Of a DNA stretch of 35,003 bases, positions 23,541 to 31,149 are shown piece after piece. The notes below the pieces were generated by a model. That model had not been told where the DNA came from. It saw only the letters and a list, made by a program, of their open reading frames with translations, and made no database searches. Source of the DNA: Candidatus Pullichristensenella stercorigallinarum (GTDB lineage: Bacteria; Bacillota; Clostridia; Christensenellales; Aristaeellaceae). Numbering within the stretch: position 1 is the stretch's first letter; the number at the start of each line of letters is the position of its first letter. Location: positions 1-35,003 of the forward strand of contig DVFZ01000061.1 of the NCBI GenBank assembly GCA_018712945.1. Direction: 5' to 3'. Made by a program: the position numbers and the translations under genes.

Positions 23541-25388
23541 ATGCGCAACAGAGCCGCCCTGTTTTTTCTCGCCGCGCTTTTGATTTTGTGCGCGGCGACG
23601 CTCGGCGGATGCACCCCGCAGGACGAAACCGTCGCGGCTCAGTCCGCGCCGGATCTTTCGGTGAACATATCAGTTCCCTATGCCACGACCACGCCTACCG
23701 CCGCGCCGGAGGATCCGGATTCGCCGTTTTCCTTGGACGCAAACGGCCGGGTGACGGTGCTGGACGAAAACTGGATCGACCAGGGCTTTGTCTCCGTCGG
23801 CAATGAGGACGAGAATACGGAAACCGGCTATACGCAGCTCCGCCTTGGCGACCAGGGGCAGAGCGTACAATCCCTGCAACTGCGCCTGCGGGATCTGGGC
23901 TATTATCCGGGCGATATCTCCGGCGTGTTTGACACGCTTACCGAGCAGGCCGTGCAGCTGTTTGAGCTGAGCTACGGCACCATGCAGACGGGTATTGCCA
24001 CCGTCAGCCTACAGGAAATGCTCTACGCGGATACCGCGCCCGCGTACAGCTCGCAGGCGTATGCCGAAGCCATCAACGGCAATTACACCGAACTTCAGCT
24101 GGGCGCCTCGGGCAGCAACGTGCTGGCCCTGCAATACCGTCTGCGCGAACTGGGCTACCCCATCACCCACATTACGGGCTATTACGACCAGGAAACCGCC
24201 GCGGCCGTATCCCTGTTCTTTGAAGCCTATGGCAATGGCTCCAGCAGCGTGGCCATCGTATCAATGCAGGAAGAGCTGTTTACCAGCGACGCGCGCACCT
24301 ATGGCGGCGCGACGGTCGCCCCGACGCAGGCGGCGGACGTTTCCAACCTTGACACGCTTTCAGAGGGCAATATCGGCTCTACCGTGGAACGCATCCAGCA
24401 GCGTCTGATTGAGCTGGGCTACATGGAGGGCAGCGCCACCGGCACGTTCGACGCGGCCACAACTGCGGCAGTCATGGCTTTCCAGCGCGTGGTGGGCGTG
24501 GCCGAAGACGGCGTGGTGACGTATTCCCTCTATACGCAGCTGATTTCCGACGACGCTCCCGCCAACGGCAGCGCAGAGGCCGAGGCCATCCTCGCCGGCG
24601 GTTACACGCTGTTGCAGGAGGGCGATTCCGGCGACGCGGTGACGCGGCTTCAGACCCGGCTGGTGGAACTGGGCTACGCCAACGGCACGCCCAATGGCCG
24701 CTATGCCAGCGCCACGGTTTCGGCGGTAAAGCTGTTCCAGCGCGCCGCTGGTCTGGAAGAAACGGGCGTGGCCACGGCCGCTTTGCAGGCGCTTCTGTAT
24801 TCGGACAGCGCGCCCGCCTATACGCCCACGGCCACGCAGGCTGTGACCGGCGACCGCTATTACCCCTACACGCTGGCCATGACCGAGCTTTCGGAGGGTG
24901 CGTCCGGCGAATTGGTGGTCTATTTGCAAACGCGGCTGGCGGAGCTTGGGTACTTTGATGGCACGGTTGACGGCCAGTACGGTTCTGCCACCGCCGCCGC
25001 GGTGCGCGCCGTGCAGGCCAACATGGGCCTTGAGCAGACGGGTGTGGCCAGCGTGACTTTCCAGGAACACCTCTATTCCGAAGCCACGCCGCCCTCCGGC
25101 ACCACCATGTACGACGAAACGCAGTCGTTTACCACCCTGCAACTGGGCGACAGCGACCCGGACGGCGAGAGCATGGGCCCGGTGGAGAGCCTGCAAAGAC
25201 AGCTGTGGGAACTGGGTTATCTGGACCGTGAGGCCGTGCGCGGCGTAGAGGGGCAATTCAACGAAGCGACGCAAGCCGCCGTGGTAGACGCGCAGCGCGC
25301 CATGGAGTATGTCAACGCCGACGGCGTAGCCACCCCGGAATTCCAGGCTTTCCTGTTCTCCCAGTATTGCGGCATGATCCGGAAATAG
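23541..25388 (+). CDS. Lipoprotein with six peptidoglycan-binding repeats, no catalytic domain
   Basis: A 615-residue exported protein. The signal peptide ends in the lipobox LGGC with Cys24 as the acylated residue. A linker rich in Pro, Thr and Asp (about 25-95) leads to six PG_binding_1-like repeats of about 70-90 residues filling the rest. Each has the pattern LQxRLRELGY, a turn such as GxYDxxT, AVxxFQ and a closing Q-x-x-L-(Y/F). No hydrolase, transpeptidase or amidase domain is present, so it looks like a membrane-to-wall tether or scaffold. ATG 23541 has GGAGGG upstream. The repeats match those of the L,D-transpeptidase at 7900, a possible functional partner. It lies 61 bases after marR. 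Confidence 0.85.
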   Translation: MRNRAALFFLAALLILCAATLGGCTPQDETVAAQSAPDLSVNISVPYATTTPTAAPEDPDSPFSLDANGRVTVLDENWIDQGFVSVGNEDENTETGYTQLRLGDQGQSVQSLQLRLRDLGYYPGDISGVFDTLTEQAVQLFELSYGTMQTGIATVSLQEMLYADTAPAYSSQAYAEAINGNYTELQLGASGSNVLALQYRLRELGYPITHITGYYDQETAAAVSLFFEAYGNGSSSVAIVSMQEELFTSDARTYGGATVAPTQAADVSNLDTLSEGNIGSTVERIQQRLIELGYMEGSATGTFDAATTAAVMAFQRVVGVAEDGVVTYSLYTQLISDDAPANGSAEAEAILAGGYTLLQEGDSGDAVTRLQTRLVELGYANGTPNGRYASATVSAVKLFQRAAGLEETGVATAALQALLYSDSAPAYTPTATQAVTGDRYYPYTLAMTELSEGASGELVVYLQTRLAELGYFDGTVDGQYGSATAAAVRAVQANMGLEQTGVASVTFQEHLYSEATPPSGTTMYDETQSFTTLQLGDSDPDGESMGPVESLQRQLWELGYLDREAVRGVEGQFNEATQAAVVDAQRAMEYVNADGVATPEFQAFLFSQYCGMIRK

Positions 25389-25439
25389 CCTTCCTGTGGA
25401 CGCGAATTCGACAAAGTATGGAAGATTCGCCTCCTGCAT

Positions 25440-25468
25440 TTGACGCGCCGGGTGTGCTCGTGTATAAT
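25440..25468 (+). promoter_or_regulatory. Promoter of the small membrane protein gene
   Basis: TTGACG (25440-25445), a 17-base spacer and a perfect TATAAT (25463-25468), 48 bases upstream of the ATG at 25516. Confidence 0.85.
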
Positions 25469-25515
25469 GAAAGCGTATATTTGTGCATTTGCAAAATCCG
25501 AAAGGAGCGCTTGAT

Positions 25516-25809
25516 ATGAGCCGCGAAGGTAGAACTTCCCGCAACCGCGTGTCCGTGCTGAGCTGGATGTGGACGATCGTCCTGGCCTGCATACCGGGCG
25601 TAAATATCATCGTTCTGTTTTTGCTGGCGTTTCTGTCCAAGCGGCAGCCCAAGCGCGCCTTTGCCATTGCGGGGCTGTGGCTGATGCTGATCCTGGCCGT
25701 TCTCATCTTTGCCGCGTTTTTGATCTTCCCGGCAGAGATGCTATCCTTTGGCGAATGGCTGCGCGATCTGACGCCCTTGCAGGGAGCCGGAACGCCGTTG
25801 GAACTGTAA
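25516..25809 (+). CDS. Small two-helix membrane protein
   Basis: A 97-residue protein with two hydrophobic segments: WMWTIVLACIPGVNIIVLFLL (in two parts around ACIPGVNI) and AIAGLWLMLILAVLIFAAFLI. They are separated by a basic turn, SKRQPKRA. Both termini are short and polar. I do not recognise the family; proteins of this shape are common in Clostridia next to envelope genes. ATG 25516 has AAAGGAG 8 bases upstream. It has a near-consensus promoter and a strong terminator, so it is a well-supported single-gene unit. Confidence 0.8.
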   Translation: MSREGRTSRNRVSVLSWMWTIVLACIPGVNIIVLFLLAFLSKRQPKRAFAIAGLWLMLILAVLIFAAFLIFPAEMLSFGEWLRDLTPLQGAGTPLEL

Positions 25810-25820
25810 AACGCGATATA

Positions 25821-25860
25821 AACAAAAAGAGGAGCCGTGCAAAACGCTCCTCTTTTTGTT
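25821..25860. terminator. Strong bidirectional terminator
   Basis: AACAAAAAGAGGAGC (25821-25835) pairs perfectly over 15 bp with GCTCCTCTTTTTGTT (25846-25860). It has T-rich exits on both strands and separates the small membrane protein from the convergent XRE regulator. Confidence 0.92.
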
Positions 25861-25874
25861 TGCCGCAAAGCCGG

Positions 25875-26129
25875 CTATGTCTCCTCATCGCTGAGCAACC
25901 ATTCCACCGAAACGCCCAGCGCATCCGCAATAACGGGCAACTCGTAATCCTGTACCTGCCGGGTTTGGCCTTCCAGCCTGGACATGCTGGTTTCGCAAAT
26001 ATCCATGCCGCGGCTTTGTAGCATGGCTACCAGCTCCTTTTGCTTAATGCCTTTCGCTTTCCGCAGCCGCATAACCTTTTGGCCGATGATATTGCTTTTC
26101 CCCAGAGGTATCCTGCGGGGTTTTGACAA
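25875..26129 (-). CDS. XRE-family helix-turn-helix regulator (minus-strand partner)
   Basis: An 84-residue DNA-binding protein built almost entirely of an XRE/Cro-like domain. Visible parts are IIGQKVMRLRKAKGIKQKEL, then the recognition-helix region ICETSMSRLEGQTR, and the closing ELPVIADALGVSVEWLL. The start is uncertain. I favour TTG 26129, with GAAGGTGG at 26143-26136 and 6 bases of spacing; a GTG at 26147 would overlap that site. A TATACT lies at 26171-26166 on the minus strand. Its poor -35 falls on the first operator-like dyad (26190-26210). It is divergent from the second XRE gene at 26254, so the pair may regulate each other. Confidence 0.8.
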   Translation of the reverse strand: MSKPRRIPLGKSNIIGQKVMRLRKAKGIKQKELVAMLQSRGMDICETSMSRLEGQTRQVQDYELPVIADALGVSVEWLLSDEET

Positions 26130-26184
26130 TGATTTCCACCTTCTCACCCGGATTGCTTTGCTCTTAGTATAGGGCTGAAAAGGC

Positions 26185-26213
26185 TTGATTTAATGCGAAA
26201 ATTGCATTATAAT
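26185..26213 (+). promoter_or_regulatory. Promoter of the plus-strand XRE gene
   Basis: TTGATT (26185-26190), a 17-base spacer and a perfect TATAAT (26208-26213), 41 bases upstream of the GTG at 26254. The spacer is almost filled by the first dyad. Confidence 0.8.
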
Positions 26214-26238
26214 AATCTTAATGCCGATATTGTATTAA
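26190..26238. promoter_or_regulatory. Two operator-like dyads between divergent XRE genes
   Basis: Dyad 1 is TTAATGC-N7-GCATTAT (26190-26210). Dyad 2 is TTAATGC-N7-GTATTAA (26218-26238). The left halves are identical, spacer length is the same, and the centres are 28 bp apart. Dyad 1 covers the -35/-10 spacer of the plus promoter; dyad 2 covers its start region. Confidence 0.75.
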
Positions 26239-26253
26239 ACTGGAGGGAATAAT

Positions 26254-26490
26254 GTGGAAATCAACTTTGTTGCCTTGGGCCAGTATCTTCGCCGCGTCCG
26301 CAAAGCGAAAGGTATGACGCAAAGGGAATGCGCGGCGGCGATCCAGCGCTCCCTGCCCTTTTATGGCCATATCGAACGCGGGACGCGGAAAATGAGCCTA
26401 TCGACGTTCCTTAAACTCATCAACGCGCTGGATCTTTCAATAGAGGAAGTGATAGAAGTCTGTGGCTCTCCGAACTCGCAAGCCCGTTGA
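26254..26490 (+). CDS. XRE-family helix-turn-helix regulator (plus-strand partner)
   Basis: A 78-residue protein with a single XRE/Cro-like domain: ALGQYLRRVRKAKGMTQREC, then the recognition region SLPFYGHIERGTRKMS, and LSTFLKLINALDLSIEEV. GTG 26254 is the start, because GGAGG lies 7 bases upstream and an overlapping ATG at 26252 opens a different frame. Its promoter contains two operator-like dyads, so autoregulation or control by the divergent XRE protein is likely. It is followed by a strong terminator at 26506-26542. No phage or toxin gene is adjacent. Function beyond DNA binding is unknown. Confidence 0.85.
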   Translation: MEINFVALGQYLRRVRKAKGMTQRECAAAIQRSLPFYGHIERGTRKMSLSTFLKLINALDLSIEEVIEVCGSPNSQAR

Positions 26491-26505
26491 ACAACAGGCT
26501 GTGGC

Positions 26506-26542
26506 AAAAAAGCGACGCTGGCAAAAGTCAGCGTCGCTTTTT
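26506..26542. terminator. Strong bidirectional terminator
   Basis: AAAAAAGCGACGCTG (26506-26520) and CAGCGTCGCTTTTT (26529-26542) form a 14-bp stem with an eight-base loop. It lies between the XRE gene and the convergent plsC. Confidence 0.92.
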
Positions 26543-26569
26543 GTATGATTTATAATTTCCGTTTGGCCG

Positions 26570-27160
26570 TCAGCCCTCTGGTTTCAGCGCCCAGATCGCT
26601 TCCTCAATGCGCGCGGTAGCGGCGTCGAGGGTGGCGCGGTCAAAGCGGCGGCCCAAGTCGTCAAAGGCGACAGGCGGGCCAAAAACCACGCGCGTGCGGC
26701 GGAAAAGCCGATAGGGGCCGTCAATATAGGCCGGAACCACCTTTGCCCCGGCGCGCAGGGCGATGAGCGCCACGCCCGGCTCCATGTGGGTATGCTGGTT
26801 TTCACGGCTGCGCGTGCCCTGTGGAAAAATGCCCAGCACATGTCCATCGTTTAAAATCTTAATTGATTCGCGCACCGCGCCCAGGTCGCTCTCGCCCCGG
26901 CGGATGGGAAAAGCGCCAATGGCGGAAATAAACCCGCCTACGATGCGGTTTTTGAACAGCTCCGCCTTGGCCATAAAGCGCAACCGGCGGCGCACGCATG
27001 TGGCCAGCACGAACGGGTCGCGCGCATGGACGTGATTGGAGCACAGCACATAGCCGCCCGGCGCGCTCACGTTTTCCGCACCCGCAGCCCGCACGCCCCA
27101 CACCAGAAAGTAATATGCGCGCACGAGAGGCTTCAAAAAGTCATAAAGCCAATTTTTCAC
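26570..27160 (-). CDS. plsC: 1-acyl-sn-glycerol-3-phosphate acyltransferase (PlsC family)
   Basis: A membrane-associated acyltransferase that adds the second acyl chain to make phosphatidic acid. It has 196 residues, short but normal for Bacillota. Block I is NHVHARD with His43 and Asp48 as the catalytic pair. Block II lies around AKAELFKNRIVGG with FPIRRGE. Block III is FPQGTRS (112-118), where Gln114 replaces the usual Glu. Block IV is VVPAYIDGP. The start is GTG 27160, overlapping the cmk stop by four bases (GTGA), so translation is coupled. It is last in the pepV-cmk-plsC operon. Confidence 0.92.
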   Translation of the reverse strand: MKNWLYDFLKPLVRAYYFLVWGVRAAGAENVSAPGGYVLCSNHVHARDPFVLATCVRRRLRFMAKAELFKNRIVGGFISAIGAFPIRRGESDLGAVRESIKILNDGHVLGIFPQGTRSRENQHTHMEPGVALIALRAGAKVVPAYIDGPYRLFRRTRVVFGPPVAFDDLGRRFDRATLDAATARIEEAIWALKPEG

Positions 27161-27843
27161 GCTTTCGCCCCCATTGCCTCGCGCGCGAGCGCCGCAATCC
27201 TTTCTTCGACCTGTGCGAGCGTCATCTGCGAGCAATCCACTTCCACAGCGTCCTCCGCCCGGCACAGAGGCGAGGCGGCGCGATGGGTATCGAGTTCGTC
27301 GCGGCGGATCAGTTCTTCCCGCACCTTTTCATACGGTTCGTTCATGCCTTTCTGGGCCAGTTCAAGATGCCTTCGCCAGGCGCGCACATCCACCGATGCG
27401 GTGAGATAGATCTTGAGCGTAGCGTCGGGCAGCACCTTGGTACCAATATCGCGCCCGTCCATGACCACGCTATGCCCCTTGGCGATCTCCCTTTGCAGGG
27501 CGACCATGCGCGCGCGCACCTCCGGCACGGTGGAAACCGCCGAGGCTGCCAGCGAGACTTCCGCCGCGCGGATGGCCTCGGATACGTCTTCATCGCCAAG
27601 ATAGACGCTCTGCCGCCCTTCCGCGTCATAGCCGACACGCACATCCGCACCGGCGCAGTTGGCGGCAATGGCTTGCGCGTCGTCCAGCGGCACGCCGGTT
27701 TTAAGCATGTAAAGCCCTATGGCGCGATACATCGCCCCGGTATCCAGATACATCGCGCCCAGCCTTTTGGCCACGGCCCGGGCTACGGAGGACTTCCCCG
27801 CGCCCGAAGGGCCGTCAATAGCAATGGAAAATACCGCGCTCAT
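27157..27843 (-). CDS. cmk: Cytidylate kinase
   Basis: Cmk phosphorylates CMP and dCMP in the cytoplasm. The 228 residues match the family. The P-loop GPSGAGKSS spans 11-19, followed by YLDTGAMYRA; VVMDGRDIGTKVLPDA is the conserved nucleoside-site region. The LID-like basic stretch ELIRRDELDTHRAASPL is near the C-terminus. ATG 27843 begins 1 base after the pepV stop, and AGGTGG within the end of pepV can act as ribosome site. It overlaps plsC by four bases. The cmk-plsC pair is common in Bacillota; ispH, often next, is absent. Confidence 0.96.
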   Translation of the reverse strand: MSAVFSIAIDGPSGAGKSSVARAVAKRLGAMYLDTGAMYRAIGLYMLKTGVPLDDAQAIAANCAGADVRVGYDAEGRQSVYLGDEDVSEAIRAAEVSLAASAVSTVPEVRARMVALQREIAKGHSVVMDGRDIGTKVLPDATLKIYLTASVDVRAWRRHLELAQKGMNEPYEKVREELIRRDELDTHRAASPLCRAEDAVEVDCSQMTLAQVEERIAALAREAMGAKA

Positions 27844-27844
27844 C

Positions 27845-29254
27845 TCAGTCCACCTGCCCGGCCAGTTCTGCGATGGCGTGCGCCATGATGCGGATACTGA
27901 GCATCATATTCTCCAGCGAGAACCACTCATCCGGCATGTGGCAGGTATCCACATCGCCGGGGAAGCAGGGGCCGAAGGCCACGGTGTTGGGCATGCAGCG
28001 CGAATAGGTGCCGCCACCGATGGCGAAGGCGTAGCCCTCGTGGCCGGTGACCTCGCTGTACGCCTTGAGCAGGCCCTTGACAACCTTGTGGTTGGCGGGG
28101 ACGTGGTGCGGCGCGTGGCCGGAAAGACGGGTAACGGCGATCTGTGCCGGAGAGACCTTCATGGCAATCTGGCCGCAGATCTTTTCCTCGGAGGCGCAGA
28201 GCGGATAGCGGATATCGAGCTGTGCGCTGAGTACCGCGCCGTCGTAGCGCAGGATGCCGAGGTTGCAGGTAAGCGGGCCGCTGAGATCGTCCATGATGGC
28301 AATGCCCAGCAGCTTGCCCTGTCCGGAGATGCCCAGGCAGGCCGCCAGCGTTTGAATGGCCTCGCGGCTGCCGCCGCCCGCGCCCAATTCCGAAAGGGCA
28401 ATCAAAAGCATGCCGGCGGCGTTCTTGCCCAGATGCGGCGTGGAGGCATGGGCAGACTTGCCCACGGCGGTGATTTCCGCGCGGCCTTCGCCCAAATCGC
28501 ACAGGGAAAGCTCAAAGCCACGCGCGGCGGCAATCAGCTCCAGGCGCTGGCGCAACGCTTCCACGTCCTGACAGCCTACCACGGCGCGGGCCAGGCCCGG
28601 CACCACGTTAGGCCGCTCGCCAGCGTAAAGCTCATAGACGGGCATTTCCGCGCCGTCCTCGCCGGTGGTGTTCTTGGAAAGCAATATGCTCAACCCGCCC
28701 TTTTCGATGTTGATGACCGGATATTCCGCGTCCGGGGAAAAACCGTAATCGGGCGAAGCGGTGTGCTCGTTGTAATAGCGCATATCGCGCATACCGGTCT
28801 CCTCGTCGCAACCGAGGATGAGGCGCACGCTGTCTTTCAACTCCACGCCCGCGTCGCGCACGCAGCGCATGGCATACAGCGCCGCCAGCGCCGGGCCTTT
28901 GTCGTCCAACACGCCGCGGCCAATCAGATTGCCGTCGCGCCGGGTAAGAGCGAACGGCTCCACCGTCCAGCCGTCGCCGGCCGGCACCACGTCCAGATGG
29001 CAGAGGATACCCAGCGTCTTTTCGCCATCACCCATGGTGATGTCGCCGGCGTAGCCGTCGAACATGCGGGTGGCAAAGCCATAGCGGCGTGCGTCCTCCA
29101 GCGCCAAATCGAGCATGCGGCGGTTTTCGCGCCCAAAGGGAGCGCCTTCCTCCGCCTCGCCCTGCACCGAGGGCACGGCCAGCCAACGGGCCAAATCGCT
29201 CAGGAATTCCTCCCGACGGGATTCAATCAGGGCGTCCAGCTTTTCATAGTTCAT
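27845..29254 (-). CDS. pepV: M20-family dipeptidase (PepV-like)
   Basis: A cytoplasmic zinc dipeptidase with 469 residues, matching PepV. Metal and catalytic segments are visible: CHLDVVPAGDGW, GVLDDKGPALAALYAM, GCDEETGMRDM with the catalytic Glu, the Asp in FSPDAEYPV, and the late GGGTYSRCMPN, where many M20 enzymes have GGT(Y/D)xR. The lid domain lies between. ATG 29254 is preferred over ATG 29260 because GGAGG is 9 bases from the former and only 3 from the latter. A consensus promoter at 29285-29312 precedes it. It heads the pepV-cmk-plsC operon. Confidence 0.92.
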   Translation of the reverse strand: MNYEKLDALIESRREEFLSDLARWLAVPSVQGEAEEGAPFGRENRRMLDLALEDARRYGFATRMFDGYAGDITMGDGEKTLGILCHLDVVPAGDGWTVEPFALTRRDGNLIGRGVLDDKGPALAALYAMRCVRDAGVELKDSVRLILGCDEETGMRDMRYYNEHTASPDYGFSPDAEYPVINIEKGGLSILLSKNTTGEDGAEMPVYELYAGERPNVVPGLARAVVGCQDVEALRQRLELIAAARGFELSLCDLGEGRAEITAVGKSAHASTPHLGKNAAGMLLIALSELGAGGGSREAIQTLAACLGISGQGKLLGIAIMDDLSGPLTCNLGILRYDGAVLSAQLDIRYPLCASEEKICGQIAMKVSPAQIAVTRLSGHAPHHVPANHKVVKGLLKAYSEVTGHEGYAFAIGGGTYSRCMPNTVAFGPCFPGDVDTCHMPDEWFSLENMMLSIRIMAHAIAELAGQVD

Positions 29255-29284
29255 CGTCATCTTCCTCCTCTGTATCCCTGTTCC

Positions 29285-29312
29285 ATTATAAGGATTCCCC
29301 TGCGGCTGTCAA
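29285..29312 (-). promoter_or_regulatory. Promoter of pepV-cmk-plsC, overlapping the uvrC stop codon
   Basis: On the minus strand a perfect TTGACA (29312-29307), a 16-base spacer and a perfect TATAAT (29290-29285). The TGA stop of uvrC (29311-29309) lies within the -35. Confidence 0.88.
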
Positions 29313-31138
29313 TCGCCGGGATGCAAAAAGTTCCACACATTCTCCGCCGCCGGGCGCGACATGCCGGGCACGGCGGCGATCTCCTCCAGGCTGGCGGCGC
29401 GCAGGGCCTCCACGCTCTTGAAATGCGTGAGCAGGGCACGGCGGCGCTTGTCGCCGATGCCGGGCACGGTGCTCAGGGCGCTGGATACCGAATGGCGGCC
29501 GCGCAGCTGGCGATGGTGGGTAATGGCAAAGCGGTGCGCCTCGTCGCGCAGGCGCTGAATCATGTGCAAAGCCGGGCTGGAGCGGTCGAGCAGGAGGCTT
29601 TCCTCGCGGTCTGGCAGCACGATTTCCTCGATGCGTTTGGCCAGGCCGAACATGGGGATGGACAGCCCCAGCGCGTGCATGGCGTCCTGCGCCGCGGAAA
29701 GCTGGCCGCGGCCGCCGTCGATGAGAATCAAATCCGGCATTTCCCCGAATTTTCCCTCCGGTTCGCGCAGGCCGTGGGAAAGGCGGCGGGTGATAACCTC
29801 GTGCATGGAGGCAAAGTCGTTCGCGCCCACCACAGTCTTGATGCGGAAGTGGCGGTATTCCTTGCGCGCGGAAGCGCCGTCGATCATCACCACCATGGAG
29901 GCCACGGACAGCGCCCCCTGCGTGTTGGAAATATCGTATCCCTCAATGCGGCGCGGATAGGTAGCAAGGCCAAGCACGCGCTGCAATTCCTGCGCCGCGC
30001 CCACGGTGCGCTCGCGGCTTCTGGAGAGCTTTTTGCGGCGCTTTTCCGCCTCGTCGCGGGCATTTTTGAGCGCCATGGACACCAATTTGCGCTTTTCGCC
30101 GCGCATGGGGGTGACGATATAGGTGCGGCGGCCGTGCAGCTCCGTCAAAAGCTGCTCGAGCACGTCCCGCTCCGGCGGCTCCGCCGAAAGGATGAGCTCC
30201 TGCGGGGGCATATTTTCCGCGTCGTAGTATTGCAGGATAAATTGCAGGATGGCCTCGCCGGGCAGCTCTGAGCCGCCGCCCTCGAGCACGTAGTGCTCCG
30301 AGCCAATCAGGCGGCCGGAGCGGATATACAGCATTTGAATGATGGCGTCGGCCTCCTCGGGCACGACGGCGATGACATCCTGATCGCTTGCGTGCGTGGA
30401 GATGGCCTTCTGGCGCTGCATCACGTCCTCCACGGCGCGGATGCGGTCGCGGTAGACGGCGGCGCGCTCGTAGTTGAGGGCCTTTGCGGCCTCGGCCATG
30501 CGTTCTTTCAGCTCCGCGAGCACGGGGCCATCCTTGCCGGAGAGGAACTCCATGGCCCTGCCGAGCACGGCGTGGTATTCCTCGCGCGTGGCAAGGCCGG
30601 CGCAGGGCGCCAGACACTGGCCAATTTCGTGGTGCACGCAGGGGCGCTGGGGGTGATCCGGGCGGATGACGCGGTTGCAGGTGCGTATGGGAAACACCAT
30701 GCGCGCCACGTCCAGCACCTCGCGCACGGCGGTCGCGTCCTTGTAGGGTCCGAAATAGCGCGCGCCGTCGCGCGCCTGCTTGCGCACCAGCTCCAGGCGC
30801 GGAAAGTCCTGGGACAAATCGACGCGGATATAGGGAAAGTGCTTGTCATCCTTGAGCAGTATATTGTACTTGGGGCGGTAGCGCTTGATGAGGTTCAACT
30901 CCAGCGCCAGCGCCTCCATTTCGCTGTCCACCAGCACGATATCAAAATCATCCACATGCTCCACCATGGCCTGCACCTTGGGGGTGTGGTTTTTGCTGGA
31001 CTGAAAATACTGGCGCACGCGGTTTTTCAAGTTGACCGCCTTGCCCACATAGATGATGCGCCCCTCGCACTTCATCAGGTAACAACCCGGCGAATCGGGC
31101 AGGTTTTTCATCTTCAGCGCGAATTCCTCCGAACGCAC
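29309..31138 (-). CDS. uvrC: Excinuclease ABC subunit C
   Basis: UvrC makes both incisions in nucleotide excision repair with UvrA and UvrB. It has 609 residues, the usual length. The GIY-YIG nuclease domain is at the N-terminus (PGCYLM, IIYVGKAVNLKNRVRQYF). Four cysteines, 154, 167, 175 and 179, match the spacing of the iron-sulfur cluster reported for UvrC. The UVR motif lies around ELKERMAEAAKALNYERAA. The RNase H-like nuclease begins at GYDISNTQGA, and a helix-hairpin-helix pair ends the protein (STVPGIGDKRRRALL, AAVPGMSRPAAE). GTG 31138 has GGAGGGGAG upstream, overlapping the stop of the PBP gene (11-base gap). Confidence 0.96.
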   Translation of the reverse strand: MRSEEFALKMKNLPDSPGCYLMKCEGRIIYVGKAVNLKNRVRQYFQSSKNHTPKVQAMVEHVDDFDIVLVDSEMEALALELNLIKRYRPKYNILLKDDKHFPYIRVDLSQDFPRLELVRKQARDGARYFGPYKDATAVREVLDVARMVFPIRTCNRVIRPDHPQRPCVHHEIGQCLAPCAGLATREEYHAVLGRAMEFLSGKDGPVLAELKERMAEAAKALNYERAAVYRDRIRAVEDVMQRQKAISTHASDQDVIAVVPEEADAIIQMLYIRSGRLIGSEHYVLEGGGSELPGEAILQFILQYYDAENMPPQELILSAEPPERDVLEQLLTELHGRRTYIVTPMRGEKRKLVSMALKNARDEAEKRRKKLSRSRERTVGAAQELQRVLGLATYPRRIEGYDISNTQGALSVASMVVMIDGASARKEYRHFRIKTVVGANDFASMHEVITRRLSHGLREPEGKFGEMPDLILIDGGRGQLSAAQDAMHALGLSIPMFGLAKRIEEIVLPDREESLLLDRSSPALHMIQRLRDEAHRFAITHHRQLRGRHSVSSALSTVPGIGDKRRRALLTHFKSVEALRAASLEEIAAVPGMSRPAAENVWNFLHPGD

Positions 31139-31149
31139 GCGCTCCCCTC

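Noticed and set aside
27719-30271. An 850-codon plus-strand open frame over cmk, pepV and uvrC
   Set aside because: It spans three well-identified minus-strand genes and has no recognisable domain. High GC at third positions leaves antisense frames open.
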